Shown here one piece after another: positions 10,621-21,615 of a stretch of 64,000 nucleotides of DNA. Source of the stretch: Brassica napus (Eukaryota > Streptophyta > Magnoliopsida > Brassicales > Brassicaceae); assembly GCF_020379485.1 (NCBI RefSeq), contig NC_063448.1, positions 17,879,726-17,943,725 on the forward strand, given 5' to 3'. The notes beneath the pieces were generated by a model. It had not been told where the DNA came from. It did not search any database and saw only the letters and a list, made by a program, of their open reading frames with translations. A program made the position numbers and the translations under genes. The number at the start of each line of letters is the position of its first letter. Position 1 is the first letter of the stretch.

Positions 10621-11757
10621 ATCCCCTACCTCACAAAATTACTTTCACAGTTCAAATTTCACTTAAATTGTCAATAACTAAGATCTGACCTGGCTTAATT
10701 TTATATGAAGTATATTTAACAACAGGGAGAGATCCCAGGATGAAACTCAAAACTAATTAATCCCTTTGTCAAAAAAAACTAATCTTTAAAAACATGTAGA
10801 AAGTCGTTTTGAAGTGTTCAAAGTGGCAAAAAGTAAACAATTTGTGTAGATGGTGGAACTCATTCTGTTGCCTTTTCCAACATAGCGAGTCATCTACCCA
10901 TCTAATAAACCGCTAGGTCAATCTTACATCAAATTCTGGTGAAAGTTTTGAAGTCATTTGACAATACATGCACAGCATTTTAGTTGTTGGAATAATATTG
11001 TAAATTTGAAAATACACCATGTGCCTTTCTGCTTGGCATACCCTAGAACTGTATCTACTGAAGAAAGAGAAGACAAGACGTGAAATTGACGTGATTCTAA
11101 CATGGGATTTGAGTTATATTGGCTACAATTTTGTTTAGATCGTTGATTTGGTTCGCAGACATATTAACGTTAACATAACGGTTCGTCAAAAAAGAAAAAG
11201 TTAAAACAACCCGGAAGTAACTTTTAATCAAACATCGTAGCTATTATAGCCGAACTGGATTATATGCTAATTTATGATAATCCCAGAAGCATGTAGAAAC
11301 CTATGCCTTTTGCTTCTCAAAGCGTTTACGGTTTACGTAGACTGTTTAGAAACCCAACAAGGGAGGTCCATAGTTGGTATGAGGCTTTGACCCATATATA
11401 GACAAATCCTTTACCATTCTAACTCAACAGTGAACCACAACCATTTGATTTCTTGATTACGATATTGCATACTATGTTTTAAAAAGAAACGATTTAAAGA
11501 TACGATTCAACATATTGTATATATAGATCTTAGTGAATACAAAGTTTAAGCACCAGACCTCACCACTTGCTCTTTTACCACCTCCAATAAAAAAGTACAC
11601 CAACATCAGTTCCAAAACCCCTTTTGGTTTCACCCAGTTGGAAAACAAAATCAGCTTATATATGATGGGCTTAGTAGACATACACCGTAAAAGTTTCATT
11701 ACATGGTGGATTAGACTGCACCCTACGGTAGGGACCGGTTTCATTATTCTTCTAGTG
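10621..11757. other. Intergenic, no gene seen
   Basis: AT-rich downstream flank of the broken cysteine-rich peptide gene. Nothing recognisable as coding. Confidence 0.5.
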
Positions 11758-12049
11758 TTATAAAGTATATTTACCTCGGCCGCACCGTTTGGCGCAATGA
11801 TGTTCGCATTTGGACGTTTTTTTGGCTGAAAATGAAATAGTATTAAAAAGGATATATAGAAATGGAATATGTGTGTGTGGCAATTAAGAAAGAAGAGAGT
11901 ATATACTCACGGTCACGCTGGACGCAGCCGGTGGTGCAACCGTCGTATCAGTCGCCGGGGCCTAAGTGAGCCTCCACCACCATGTCCGAGTTGGAAGATA
12001 AAGCCACCGGAATCAGAAGAGCTACCACTATCATCACTTGCGTCTTCAT
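11758..12049 (-). pseudogene. Small secreted cysteine-rich (thionin-like) peptide gene, dead copy
   Basis: Two exons, 12049-11911 and 11825-11758, with the same intron position and phase as the intact copy at 24,871-25,259. Exon 1 is 139 bp in both copies. It begins MKTQVMIVVALLIPVALSSN, a hydrophobic signal-peptide-like start, and reaches LGPGD. The first conserved Cys codon is then TGA where the intact copy has TGC. After the stop the frame still reads YDGCTTGCVQRD and, in exon 2, KCEHHCAKRCGRGKYTL, so five of six cysteines survive. This single stop removes the mature peptide. Position between TLP10 and UMAMIT24-like genes suggests the At1g25275-type thionin-like gene. Confidence 0.82.
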
Positions 12050-12465
12050 GTTTTTTTTTGGTGTAAAAGTTAAGATTTATACCAGGTTTTTCTGTTTTTT
12101 AAGGTTGTGGAAACCCACTTATTACAAAAAGAGAAATGCAAGAACAAAAGAAAGAAAAAAACAAATCTAAGGAGGCTGAAAGGTGAGGGAGAAGAATAGC
12201 TGAAGCAGCAACAGAGACAGTGGTCTTGAAGGAGAGATGGAAAGGAGCCGATCCCGGATCAGCCGATCAACACACAAGATCACCCCTGCTTCTGAAGTGG
12301 CCACTTGCGTCTTCATGTTTTTCTCTCTCAGAGTTCCTTTCTCTTGCGTCTTCATGTTTTCTCTCTCAGGGTTCCTTTCTTACTTTTTTTGTGTTTGCCT
12401 TCGTGGGTATTTATAGAATGTCCTTGTTGCCAGGTTTGACCACTAGTACATGTACATGTGTCATG
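12050..12465 (-). promoter_or_regulatory. Promoter of the dead peptide copy, with duplicated start segments
   Basis: The motif CTTGCGTCTTCATGTTTT, covering the start codon on the coding strand, occurs three times (about 12037, 12303 and 12343). An extra segment of about 250 bp lies between the first and the others. The TATA-like TATTTATAG (about 12408-12416) and the following CCAGGTTTGACC block match the promoter of the intact copy. The LTR retrotransposon begins about 50 bp upstream of the TATA. Confidence 0.55.
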
Positions 12466-12470
12466 ATTGT

Positions 12471-12948
12471 TTTAGATCCTAAAATCTACACTAAAAATTT
12501 GTTAGTGATCGGGAGTTAAATCAGGAGAAGATAAATGATGTAGGCAACGATATCTTTAGAACACAACGATATAATCAGTTTCCGGTAGGCAAAAATGGAC
12601 TTTTATTGATGAACGAGATCGAATACAATGAGTAAAATAAGATCGAATGTTACAACGAGATTGTTAAGAGAAAAGATATAAAGATCGATGAAAACAAGGT
12701 CCAAGTGTGGGTGTAGCTCTTTTTAGGGTTTTCAACGTGTCCTCCTCCGTGTGTGTTCTCCTTCTCTTTATAGTAGGTCGACTTTGTGATCTCCGTAACC
12801 ATTCCGCGATCTCCGTATCCTGTTCCGCGAACTCCGGGACCTCGAGGTCTCCGTCTCGAGCTCGTATGCCTGCAATGGGCTCCAATTCTTTATGGCCCAC
12901 ATCTTTGACTGTGGCCCATTAATGTATTGACCGAAATTGGATCCAACA
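12471..12948 (-). repeat. Left LTR (3' LTR of the minus-strand element)
   Basis: Colinear with 23053-23530 at equal length. It ends GATCCAACA; its outer end reads TTTAGATCCT where the other LTR has TGTAAATCCT. Confidence 0.93.
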
Positions 12949-12965
12949 TTTGTCCCCCAGTCTCT
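12949..12965 (-). other. Polypurine tract
   Basis: The plus strand reads TTTGTCCCCCAGTCTCTTTT directly inside the LTR, giving a purine-rich AGACTGGGGGACAAA on the element's strand, the usual primer for plus-strand DNA. Confidence 0.75.
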
Positions 12966-13287
12966 TTTGATTTGATTGAAAAGAAAAGAGGTGGTTAGTT
13001 ATTAACTCGGGTTTCATCGTTTGGTAACCGATGCGATTTTGGTTTGAATCAATGATGATTCTTGAAAAACCGTTGTTTGGCGCGTTTTTTCCTTTTTACG
13101 CGTAACGGCTATATTAGCCGCCGCTAGGGTGAGGCCTAGGTCATCATTATCTTTCTCGAGAATGATGATATAGCCGTTAGGATGGTTATAAATACGTGAG
13201 AGATTTCTTTTTTCGTTTCAACTCCGATTCTTTTTCCTCATCTCTCTTTTGCTTTTGCTCTAAGATTTCTTGATCGCTGAACTTGAG

Positions 13288-15208
13288 ATGTCTTCATCGT
13301 TCAGTTTTTCTCGTCCAACGACTACGACCGATGATCTTGAGGATCTCTACAAGGTGTACGAGGTTGATCGCGCCATCGTTCTAGATTTGGCCGGCGCGAC
13401 TGAGACTCCTGAAACCGTACGGGGAGGGTATTGCAGAGCCTATCTTTCTTTCTTTCACTCTTGCTGTCTTACCTTCCCGATTCAGGAGCATGTGCTCGAG
13501 ATTCTAGCGGAGCTTTGATTATCGTTTACTCAAATCCTCCCAAATTTTCTTAGGCACCTTATTACGTTCTTGGTTAGGGCTAGGGAGGAAGGTATTTCTT
13601 TCGGCCACGGTGAGTTCCGACACCTCGTTCTGGTGAAGCGGAACAAGCAGAATCCGGTACCTTCCTTGTGTCTCCGCTCCCGGGTCGCCACGTCATCGAG
13701 GACGTCCCCTATCGCGATGAGAAGTGGCGCGAGCAGTTTTTCTTTTTTAAGGTGGATCGAGCGTCTGTGGGAGATTTTGATTTCTCTCGACTTCCCCGGA
13801 ATTGGGCTGAGAGTATCGGTTAGTTTTTAAATCTGAGTGTCAATCTTTCTCTTTGGGGAATTGGTGACTCAATTTCTCGTTTTTCTTTGATTGTTACAGC
13901 TTCTTCCGGAAGTTCTTTGATGTCAGACGAGATTCGTGGTCTGATCGGAGTCCTTCGGAGATGTCGTTTGAACTGGTCTTTGTTTGATCAGACTAGGATT
14001 CGAGCTGCTTTTGGCATGCCAGAAGAGACCAACAGGCCCCCCTCGGGTTAGGGGTTCTGAGGATGAGGCGGAACACTCCCGGGAAGTCGTTGCGACCCCT
14101 TCCGTTCAAGCTCAATCTTCAGATCGACTGGCTAGGCAGCTCGTGAGGAGGTCGTCGTTTCATGCTTCTGGGTCGGCATCAAGGAGCCGAGCTTCTGATA
14201 GACCTTCTTTGATCTCGATTCGGGACTCCGAATATGAAGGTGCTTCTTTGGAGGAGTAATCTCCAATCTCATTGAGCCCTTGTTCAGAAGATGAGACCGT
14301 TGCCGCGACCCATAGGCGGCGTCAGTCGTCGAAGGCCACCTTGCCCGGTCCATCTCGTCCTAGGCTTGTTCCTGAAGGCGATGGTTCTTTGTTTGTGGCT
14401 GAAGGCGACTTGATCTCTCTCGCCGGCCGCATGAGGTCTGCAGGCTGTCGTCTTCCGTCCCTTGCTTCTTCGGCCGAGAAGGAAGCTTACGCTAAGGTTG
14501 CGGTTGCGAGCTCTAAGGTTTGCTTCTCGTTCTCTTCCTTCTGAAATGCGCTTCAAGGTGCTTATTAGTCCGTTTTGATTTCTTTTTAGGTGATGGAATC
14601 TTTCAACGAGTATGTTGTGGTGATGGAGGATCGCGTCGAGGCTTCTCGGAATGACAAGGAGATTGAAAGCATTGGTTCCGAGATTAAGAGGCTTTCAGAG
14701 GAACTTGAAGCCACCAAACGCGAGGGAAAAAAGGATGCTGAAAAGATCAAGGCTTTGACTGATGATTGGAGGAGAATTCAGCAGGAGAACGAGGCTCTTA
14801 CGACTCAGGTTGTTGCTTAGAGGGCCAAAATCGCGGCGCTTGAGATCGAGAGGGATCGGGATATTCGTCGTGTTTCTCGTATCGCTCGTCGTGATATCAA
14901 AATGCGATACCGAGAGGTCCTCGAATCCTTGAAGGAGTAATGGACGAGTACGAAGAAGGAAGTGTCCGCTGAGATCCAGTTGCAGGAGGTGATCGCCAAC
15001 ATCGATCTTCTGAATGAGCTTAAGGATGGGGTCCTAACCGTAGATGCAGAGCTTGCTCATTTGAAGGAGATGGAAGGAGATTGTTAAGGTCTTGTTTCTT
15101 CAGCCGCCGTGTCAGATTGGTCGATCTCCGAGCTCGATCATCCTCAAGTTTCAGAAGATTCAGTGGATCAAGTCGGGGGGGGTCGTCTATTCCCGAAGGA
15201 TCCAATTC
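13288..15208 (+). pseudogene. Antisense gene 1 of the retrotransposon (putative gypsy-type transposon protein family)
   Basis: Reads opposite to gag. DLEDLYKVYEVDRAIVLDL and GGYCRAYLSFFHSCCLTFPI are followed by an in-frame TGA (about 13516). The frame continues with RHLITFLVRAREEGISFGHG and FRHLVLVKRNKQNP. After a frame change (about 13655) it reads GRHVIEDVPYRDEKWREQFF and FDFSRLPRNWAESI, then an intron (about 13814-13899) and SDEIRGLIGVLRRCRLNWSL. This N-terminal domain is the one annotated in plants as putative gypsy-type transposon protein (Transposase_28-like). Its function is unknown. The C-terminal half (CRLPSLASSAEKEAYAKVAV, an intron, then a long coiled coil at 14590-15000) resembles antisense gene 2. 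At least two stops and one frameshift make it a pseudogene. Confidence 0.75.
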
Positions 15209-15209
15209 T

Positions 15210-15460
15210 AGTTAATCTCTTTTAATTGATATCTTTTTGTATTTTGTATTTTTGTTTTCCGCGATCTTCGATTGCGAGGTTTCGAATATCTTAAATGGAT
15301 AAACACGATTTTCGGAAAATCTTTGCTTCCTTAGCCTTCGAAATTCTTTTCCTTAGGTCGTGGAGATACGGTGATGCCTTGGTCTTTATAAAGCCTTACT
15401 TCGTTTTAGGGTTTACCACAGTACTCCATTAGATTTTTTGTTCTTGCTTGTGAGGAGGAC
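15210..15460 (+). promoter_or_regulatory. Spacer between the two antisense genes
   Basis: T-rich leader-like DNA with GTCTTTATAAAG (about 15389-15400), a possible TATA box about 65 bp before the ATG of antisense gene 2. This reading is tentative. Confidence 0.35.
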
Positions 15461-16715
15461 ATGGCATCGAGAAGAACGACCCCTCGTGATTCCGAAAGGA
15501 TACGATCTCGAGCTGGTAGTGTTAATGCGGAACACATACGATCCGGAGACGTGAGCGAAGCGCTCACAGAAGTTCTTCGTGAAGAGACCAGACTCCCGCG
15601 GGCTTCTACCCAAGAGGGAAAGGACCTCGATGGTGACAAGTCTGCTGCTCGTATTAAGTCGAGTAGCCAAACTGGTTCGGAGGGGCATGATCGTCCTCCG
15701 AAGAAGGCTAAAACGAATGGTTCAGACCATCGTCTCGGTGTTTCGGGTGAGATGGCTGTTGCTAAACCGTTTCATTGGCAATTTTCTCACTCCAAGGATT
15801 GTCCTATCACGGAGGATCCGGATAGCGTTCCTCACTTGGTGAGGCATTTCAAACCTGCTGGGTGTCCGCTTCCTTCTTTTCGAAATATGACGGAGCGTGA
15901 GGCTTATGTGAAGATGGCTGTCGCTCATGCTAAGGTTGTTCTATTTGATATTTGCTGCTTTTGAATCTTTGGTTCGTTTTGTTATTGCTGACTTGTTATG
16001 TTTCAGGCTATGGAGGCTAATAACGACTTCGCGGCGACTTTTGAAAAGCGCCTGCAGGATGTTCCGCGTTCTGACGAGCTTTATGAAATAAAGAAGGTCG
16101 TTCGGGAGCTAAAACTTGGTCTGGAGATGGCTCAGGATCGAGAGCGTGCTAATGCTGCTCAACTGGCCACTGTTGAGAAGCTGGGGAATCAGGCTGCTTC
16201 ACTTGAGGCTCGTCTGCGAGTCATGAGTAACGAGAGGAAGTCGGCTATGGAGAAAGTTTCCTTTTTGGAGGCAAAATGTTGAATCTTCTGCTAATAAGTT
16301 CTCTGATGATCTTCGTCGCGCAACTTATGATGCTTAAAAGACTCTGGCAGATAGCTACTTGGATGTGCTGATATCTCTAAAGGAGAAGTGGGAGAAGAAG
16401 AAGGCCGCAACTGATTGCAAAGCTCGCTTTAGGGAGGTTATGGCAAATATAGATCTCTTGAAGGAGATTATGAACAACAATCTTTTGGCCTCAGATGAGT
16501 TGTTGCGTCTTCGAACGAAAGAGGTCGTCGGGTCGGAGCTCGATGTGATGGGGGTTTTGGATTTCTCCGTTGAGAAGCTTGATCTGCCTCAGATTACGGA
16601 GGATCTGCCAGAAGATTTCTTTGCTAAAGTCCCTTCTGGGATGGACGACACGGGTGATAGGTCGAAGCGCGTGGGTGGCCAGTTCGAGGATGTTGAATTC
16701 GACGTCGAGGAGTAG
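15461..16715 (+). pseudogene. Antisense gene 2 of the retrotransposon, coiled-coil paralogue of gene 1
   Basis: Starts MASRRTTPRDSERIRSRAGS, a charged low-complexity region with PPKKAKTNG (nuclear-localisation-like). Then CPLPSFRNMTEREAYVKMAV, an intron (about 15934-16006) and a coiled coil (EIKKVVRELKLGLEMAQDRE and following). The frame slips near 16275 and a TAA follows at about 16336; reading resumes with DVLISLKEKWEKKKAATDCK and REVMANIDLLKEI and ends FEDVEFDVEE at 16715. The order GCxLPSF-EAYxKxAV, intron, coiled coil, ANIDLL, LDxPQ is shared with gene 1, so the two arose by duplication. It lacks gene 1's N-terminal domain. Function unknown. Confidence 0.72.
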
Positions 16716-17292
16716 TTTTAGGGATTTGACTTTTATTTTCGTTTTTCCATTTGTTTCTGTTGCTTTATCTTTTTAATAAAGAAAGGATTTGTGAGTTTTT
16801 GAGTTGTTTGTCGTAACTTTTCCGTTTGCGCGAGGCCATTCTTTTGAGACCGTGCGTTGATTTGTCGTAGGTACTTTTATCGACATACGTTTGATGTAAC
16901 AAAAGGTTTTGTTAACTTGTTTTGCCGTGCTCGTTAGCGGGGCGGGCTGTAACCGAAAACTTGATCAGGATCCTGGTTTACAGTCAACCGTTTAAGATTA
17001 TTGCGATTTTTCGGATATAGGAGATTTAGCGAGCTCGATCTGCAAAGTGTAAGAACCGAATTTTAATAAAAGGTTGGTTTTCGGTTTGTTACAAAATTGA
17101 GATAAGGAAAGAAGCTTGTCTATCGATTCTGGGTCGATGCTGTCGTGTTTAGCGTTTTTTGGGTGTTGCGACGCGTATCCTTCGAGCTGTGTAATTGGTG
17201 GGTGACTGAACTCGTGTCGTGAGTTTCCTACGTACCCTCGGTGAAGGATCAAGTCATAACGTAGTTTGACTGTTTTTCCCTGGACAGGGTCT
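16716..17292. other. Element interior without recognisable coding
   Basis: This is where reverse transcriptase would be expected downstream of the protease on the minus strand. No RT motif (such as xxDD) or integrase motif was readable on either strand. Confidence 0.6.
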
Positions 17293-17760
17293 TTAGTTCG
17301 GCTGTTCGTGTACATGTGTACGTCTGCTGTTGGCCTTGGTCGCCCGATTAAGGTAGCACGTTCTGGAGCTCTTCTGACTGCCTCTAATGGTTTCGATTCC
17401 TTTTGGAGTCGGGAATTTCAGGCATTGGTGGTAGGTTGAGGGAACTGCCTTCATGTTGTATAGCCAGGGCCTTCTAAGGATTGCGTTGAATGGGGCCGAA
17501 CGGTCTATCATGATGAATTCTACGATTTTCATGATTTCTCCCGCAGTTACAGCGAGCTCGATTGATCCGAAGGAGTATGTGGTTTCTCTTGCGAACCCGA
17601 TGAGGGGGGTCCGTTCTTGCTTTAGGAGTGCTTTGGTGAATCCCATTCTTTTGAAAGCGTCGTAGAAGAGGACATCAGCCAAGCTTCCGGTGTCGATCAT
17701 TACTCGAGATAGTTCACAGCCGCCGACGTCGCGTATTACGATAGCGTCGTCGTGTGGTTG
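17293..17760 (-). pseudogene. Retrotransposon aspartic protease
   Basis: Retroviral-type aspartic protease that would cleave the gag polyprotein. It contains the catalytic DTG in MIDTGSLADVLFYDAFKRMG, then TPLIGFARETTYSFGSIELA, NAILRRPWLYNMKAVPSTYH and CLKFPTPKGIETIRG, all typical of the gypsy Tat/Ogre-like PR domain. The segment upstream of the DTG (GCELSRVM) is in frame but stops occur further up, and the frame closes at 17293 without entering RT. Part of a degenerate gag-PR polyprotein. Confidence 0.8.
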
Positions 17761-19660
17761 GTCAAGATCTGTGGTCTCGTTTTCGGCGAAAATGATTTCG
17801 TGGTCGGGACCTGATAAGGGTTCTCTAACTCCTACGCTGTTTTCGGCTCTTTGTTGGTATGCCTTGATGGAGTTAACCGAGTTGCAAAATTTGGAGCCTC
17901 CGTAGATAAAGTCGATTCGTTGTTTGCCTTTGTGGTTTATCGAAAAGTCCCATCTTTTAGTAAGCGTTGGTTGGTATTGTCTCTGCCCCTAGACAGGTTG
18001 CGATTAAGGGTTCGCGTGCTGTCTTTCTTCTGAATTCGTGGGGCACTCGGTCTTTCTAGCAGTTCACGGATTCAGGCCATCTTCTGCTTTCGTTTGAAGT
18101 TGGGGATTTTCCTGAAAGGAGACCCCAGGTTTGGGTTGTATCGAGTAATGTTGGGAGGGGGAGTAGATTCGTTGAGATTCTCTTGTGTTCGGATTGTTAT
18201 CGTAATGTCGATGGATATTTTCCCTTCGATTTGTTTCTTGACTCTTTCAGGTGTATGATTTTCTGGTCCCCACGAGATCATGTCGACTCTTTTCTTCGGC
18301 GCTGGAGGGGAGAGCTTGGAGACTCTGGCTCAGTTTCTGCTTCTTTTATTCGAAGAGCCTTTAGTATTCCGATTAGATTTTAGGGTCCCCGGCTCTTCTT
18401 CTTCTTCTTCGGTATCCTCGATGGTCTTTTTGTTTTCGCTTTGACTACGAAGTGCCGCTCGGCATTCCTCAGTCGAATGATCTTTCCGATCGTGGAATGT
18501 GCAGTGTTTGCTAGGGCCGTATGTAGACGATTTGTTTTGTGGAGAATTGTTTATAGCATACGAGTGTTGCCCTTTAGTTGTTGGTTCTTTAGGAGCAGTG
18601 TTCTTTTTGGCGATGTTATTTTTGTTTGCGCTATACTGTTCCTTCAAGGCTGTGACCTCCTCTTCGTGGGTAGCGAAGTATGAAGCTCGATGTAGGGCAT
18701 CGTCAAATGAGATTGGTGCCCGTACTGCCATATCTTCCTTGAACTTGGATGAGAACCAAACGCCGTTTTTTAACGCCGCCAGGGCTACGACTTCATTCGG
18801 GTGCGAGATCTTGGCTTTGATCTCCCTGAATTTGTATATGTATGTTCTCAATGGTTCGAAAGGTGCTTGCTTGAGATTCCAGAGGTCTGCCTCGGTGACC
18901 TTTGTTTCTATGAAAACCGAGTACTATTTGAGGAATGTACATACTAATGGGTGAAGTTGTCGATTGAGTTTTCTTCGAGCCCTGCGAACCATTCAGGAGC
19001 GGCCCCCAGTGAGATTTTCGGCAAAGAAGCGGCAGTAGCCACCCTCTTTTTCATCGTCGTTGAGGTGCGCTCTTGATATCGCTAGTCGAAAGGCTCGTAC
19101 GTGGGCTTTCGGATCTGTGTTCTCTGCATACTCGGGAAATTTGAGTTTTCCGACATGGTGTAGCCTTACGCTGGCAATTTGGTTCGTGAATGGGGTTCTC
19201 CTCGTTTCCTCAATTACCATATCTATGTCTGGAGGGGAGCTCGTTGCCATATGGACGATGGCGTGTATTCTTTTGAGATTGGCATCGTTTCTTTCGATAT
19301 AATTCTGGAACGTTCCAGTTTCGCTCGGGGTTCCCAGATTTTCTCTTTGAGGATCTGTGCCGATAGGTCTTCGGGTGTCGTAACCGCGAGCTTGTCCTAT
19401 TGGTTCGCCGAATCCCGTTTGCTGGGCGGTTCTGGGAGCTGATGGAGTTCGATTCTCGGAGGTTAGGTTTCCGAGCGGCGGCATTCGATTTCTAGGCTAC
19501 CTGGTTCTTTCCGTATATCTATTTTGCGATTGGATCGGAGTACTTTTTTGGGCTTGTAGTCCGGTGTCTATTTCGTCCAGCCCGCTGTAACTCAGACTTC
19601 GCTGCGGCATGCTCTGCTGCGGAGGTCGCTACGTTATATGGAAACGGAAGCGGAAACGCG

Positions 19661-19793
19661 GGAAGCGGAAATGCGGAAGCGGAATCGTATGGAAGAGTAG
19701 AAACAAGTTTTTAAAAAAAATAGGAAGCGAATCCGTGTTGGAAGCGTATATATATATATATATATATATATAAATTAAAAACCCACATATAAA
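19661..19793 (+). repeat. Copy 1 of a duplicated hAT segment
   Basis: Starts GGAAGCGGAAATGCGGAAGC and ends CCCACATATAAA. Nearly identical to 21261-21385: one substitution (GCGAATCC versus GCTAATCC), a T/A run shift, and a different TA repeat number. It joins directly to CACTA coding sequence at 19794. Confidence 0.92.
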
Positions 19794-19794
19794 T

Positions 19795-20613
19795 GATAGC
19801 TCATTGGGAGAGGGAAGACACTGCAGAGACGTCTTCTAGGAACTCCAGGAACCGGAAGAGCGATCGTGGCGGGAAAGGTATGTATGTGCACAACCTCGGC
19901 GCTTGCTCCATGTCTACTAAGGAGGATGAACTTGTAAGTTTTTTATTATTATTTATCTTTATATTTTTTAAATAAATATTTTATATATTTTTTGGCTAAT
20001 AATGGCGGTTTTTTTAGATCGAAGCAAATGACGGTAATCCCGTTGATCGTCTCCAACTCATTAAGGTGGCTCACACTAACAAGACGACGGGTCAAATTCA
20101 GGACCCCGTGATCAGAGGTGTAGTTGATTTGGTGGAAGCTGAGATAGTTTCTCAATCTCAGCCTCTCTCTGATGACTGCGACTCCACGGGAGCTTCAACC
20201 AACCTGTCTCTATTGCAAATAAATGAGATGGTTGAAAAGGTAATTTTTTTATTATTATATATTTTTTTTATAATGTCGATTACTTACTTGTCCATATTTA
20301 CTTACTTTAAATATTTTTGTAGGCGGTTCCTAAAAGGAAAGGAGGCCGTTTAGTTGGGTTGGCCCGTCGTGCTTCTTCGTATCCGGCATCTTCTTCGCAA
20401 GCTCCGTATGCCGATCCCATGATTCTCGAGGAGCTACATGACAAAGATGAACGGATTGGGGCATTGGAGGAGCAGAACACCACTATCCTTTCGGAGAATG
20501 CCACTATCCGTTCGGAGAATGCCACTATCCTTGCTGAGTTGGCATCCCAGAAGAAGTTCAACACCGAGATTATGCAGAAGCTAGATCGTTTGATGTCTTC
20601 GAGTTCTTCTTAG
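19795..20613 (+). pseudogene. CACTA-encoded second protein (Ptta/En/Spm type), C-terminal exons only
   Basis: Three exons on the plus strand: GGKGMYVHNLGACSMSTKED up to a GT at about 19934; then EANDGNPVDRLQLIKVAHTN and DPVIRGVVDLVEAEIVSQSQ up to about 20239; then from about 20323 VPKRKGGRLVGLARRASSYP with a C-terminal coiled coil (ALEEQNTTILSENATIRSEN), ending at 20613. This is the C-terminus of the plant transposase family (Ptta/En/Spm) often found beside TNP2. Its own 5' exons are missing at 19794. Confidence 0.8.
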
Positions 20614-20819
20614 TTTATTTCGGCTTTATAAAACTTTCGGAATGTTTTTTTTTTCTATTTCGGTTTGTATGAATTTTAAACTTTATGAATGTTTTTTTCC
20701 TATTTCGGTTTTTATGAATTTAAATTTTATAATATTATTAGTTTTAAATTTCCAATTTTTTAAATTTATTAATATCAAAAAATATATAAAAATGCAAAAT
20801 TAATTTGTAAAAAAAAAAG

Positions 20820-21240
20820 GGTATATACCGACGGACAACGGTCGTCGGAATATACCGACGGACATATATCCGTCGGAATTTACCGACAAACTCATTTCCG
20901 TCGGAATATACCGACGAACGTGGTTCGTCGGTATATTCCGACGACTGATGTCCGTCGGTAAATTCCGACGCCTACAGTTCGTCGGAATAAACCGAGGAAC
21001 CACGTTCGTCGGAATTGTAGTTTTCCGATGAACTCTAGTCTCGTGTAGCCGCATCGTAATATCGTCGGAAGTTCGTCAGAATGACGTTTCTTGGTATTCG
21101 TCAGAAAGTCGTCGGAATTTCTGACGAAATTCCGACGAATTTTTTTTTTCCGACGAAACGATACCGACGGACGGGTTCGTCGGAAATTCGTCGGAATAGA
21201 CCGATTCCGACGAATTACCGACGATTTCGGCCATCAGAAT
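20820..21240. repeat. CACTA subterminal repeats, second element
   Basis: Short inverted copies of TTCCGACGG and CGTCGGAAT, the same motif family as at 1437-1880, followed by the terminus at 21260. Confidence 0.85.
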
Positions 21241-21260
21241 CCCCCTGTTTTCTTGTAGTG

Positions 21261-21385
21261 GGAAGCGGAAATGCGGAAGCGGAATCGTATGGAAGAGTAG
21301 AAACAAGTTTTTTAAAAAAATAGGAAGCTAATCCGTGTTGGAAGCGTATATATATATATATATAAATTAAAAACCCACATATAAA
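21261..21385 (+). repeat. Copy 2 of the duplicated hAT segment
   Basis: Begins exactly after the CACTA terminus with the same bases as 19661. It continues past the end of copy 1 into ordinary hAT sequence, so this copy is the original context. Confidence 0.92.
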
Positions 21386-21399
21386 ATAAATCTGAAAAT

Positions 21400-21615
21400 T
21401 TAAAAATGTCCAAAACCCACAAAGCATCGTTTGATTCCCTTAACTCCTTCTTGCAGAAGATGAGCCAGAACTCTAGTATAAGACTCAACATATGTATTAC
21501 TGCAGAATTTGCATTCAAACCTCCACGATCCCCCTCCTGCTATCTTTTCAATTTTGTTCACATAAATCCATAAAGGTGCTTTATCATCCACAGCAGCATC
21601 ATCGGATGAATTCAT
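21400..21615 (-). pseudogene. hAT transposase N-terminus with BED zinc finger
   Basis: After an AG acceptor at about 21620 the frame starts MNSSDDAAVDDKAPLWIYVN and contains WRFECKFCSNTYVESYTRVL followed by AHLL. The CxxC plus downstream histidine is the BED finger, the DNA-binding domain at the start of hAT transposases. The reading ends at 21400, close to the duplicated segment; the RNase-H-like catalytic core and dimerisation domain are absent. Confidence 0.75.

Larger units (their letters stand above)
19794..21260 (+). mobile_element. 3' fragment of a CACTA element nested in the hAT-like element
   Basis: Ends at 21260 with TGTTTTCTTGTAGTG, the CACTA terminus, preceded by subterminal GTCGGAATTCCGAC-type repeats. 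It has no opposite terminus: the left border at 19794 falls inside a transposase gene. It is therefore a 5'-truncated copy. Confidence 0.85.

Noticed and set aside
12167..12519. Short open frames around the promoter of the dead peptide copy
   Set aside because: They arise from the duplicated start segments and the LTR; no splice or domain support.
12664..12922. Open frames present in both LTRs of the first retrotransposon (also at 23,246-23,504)
   Set aside because: The same frames appear in both LTR copies because the LTRs are repeats; no protein family is suggested.
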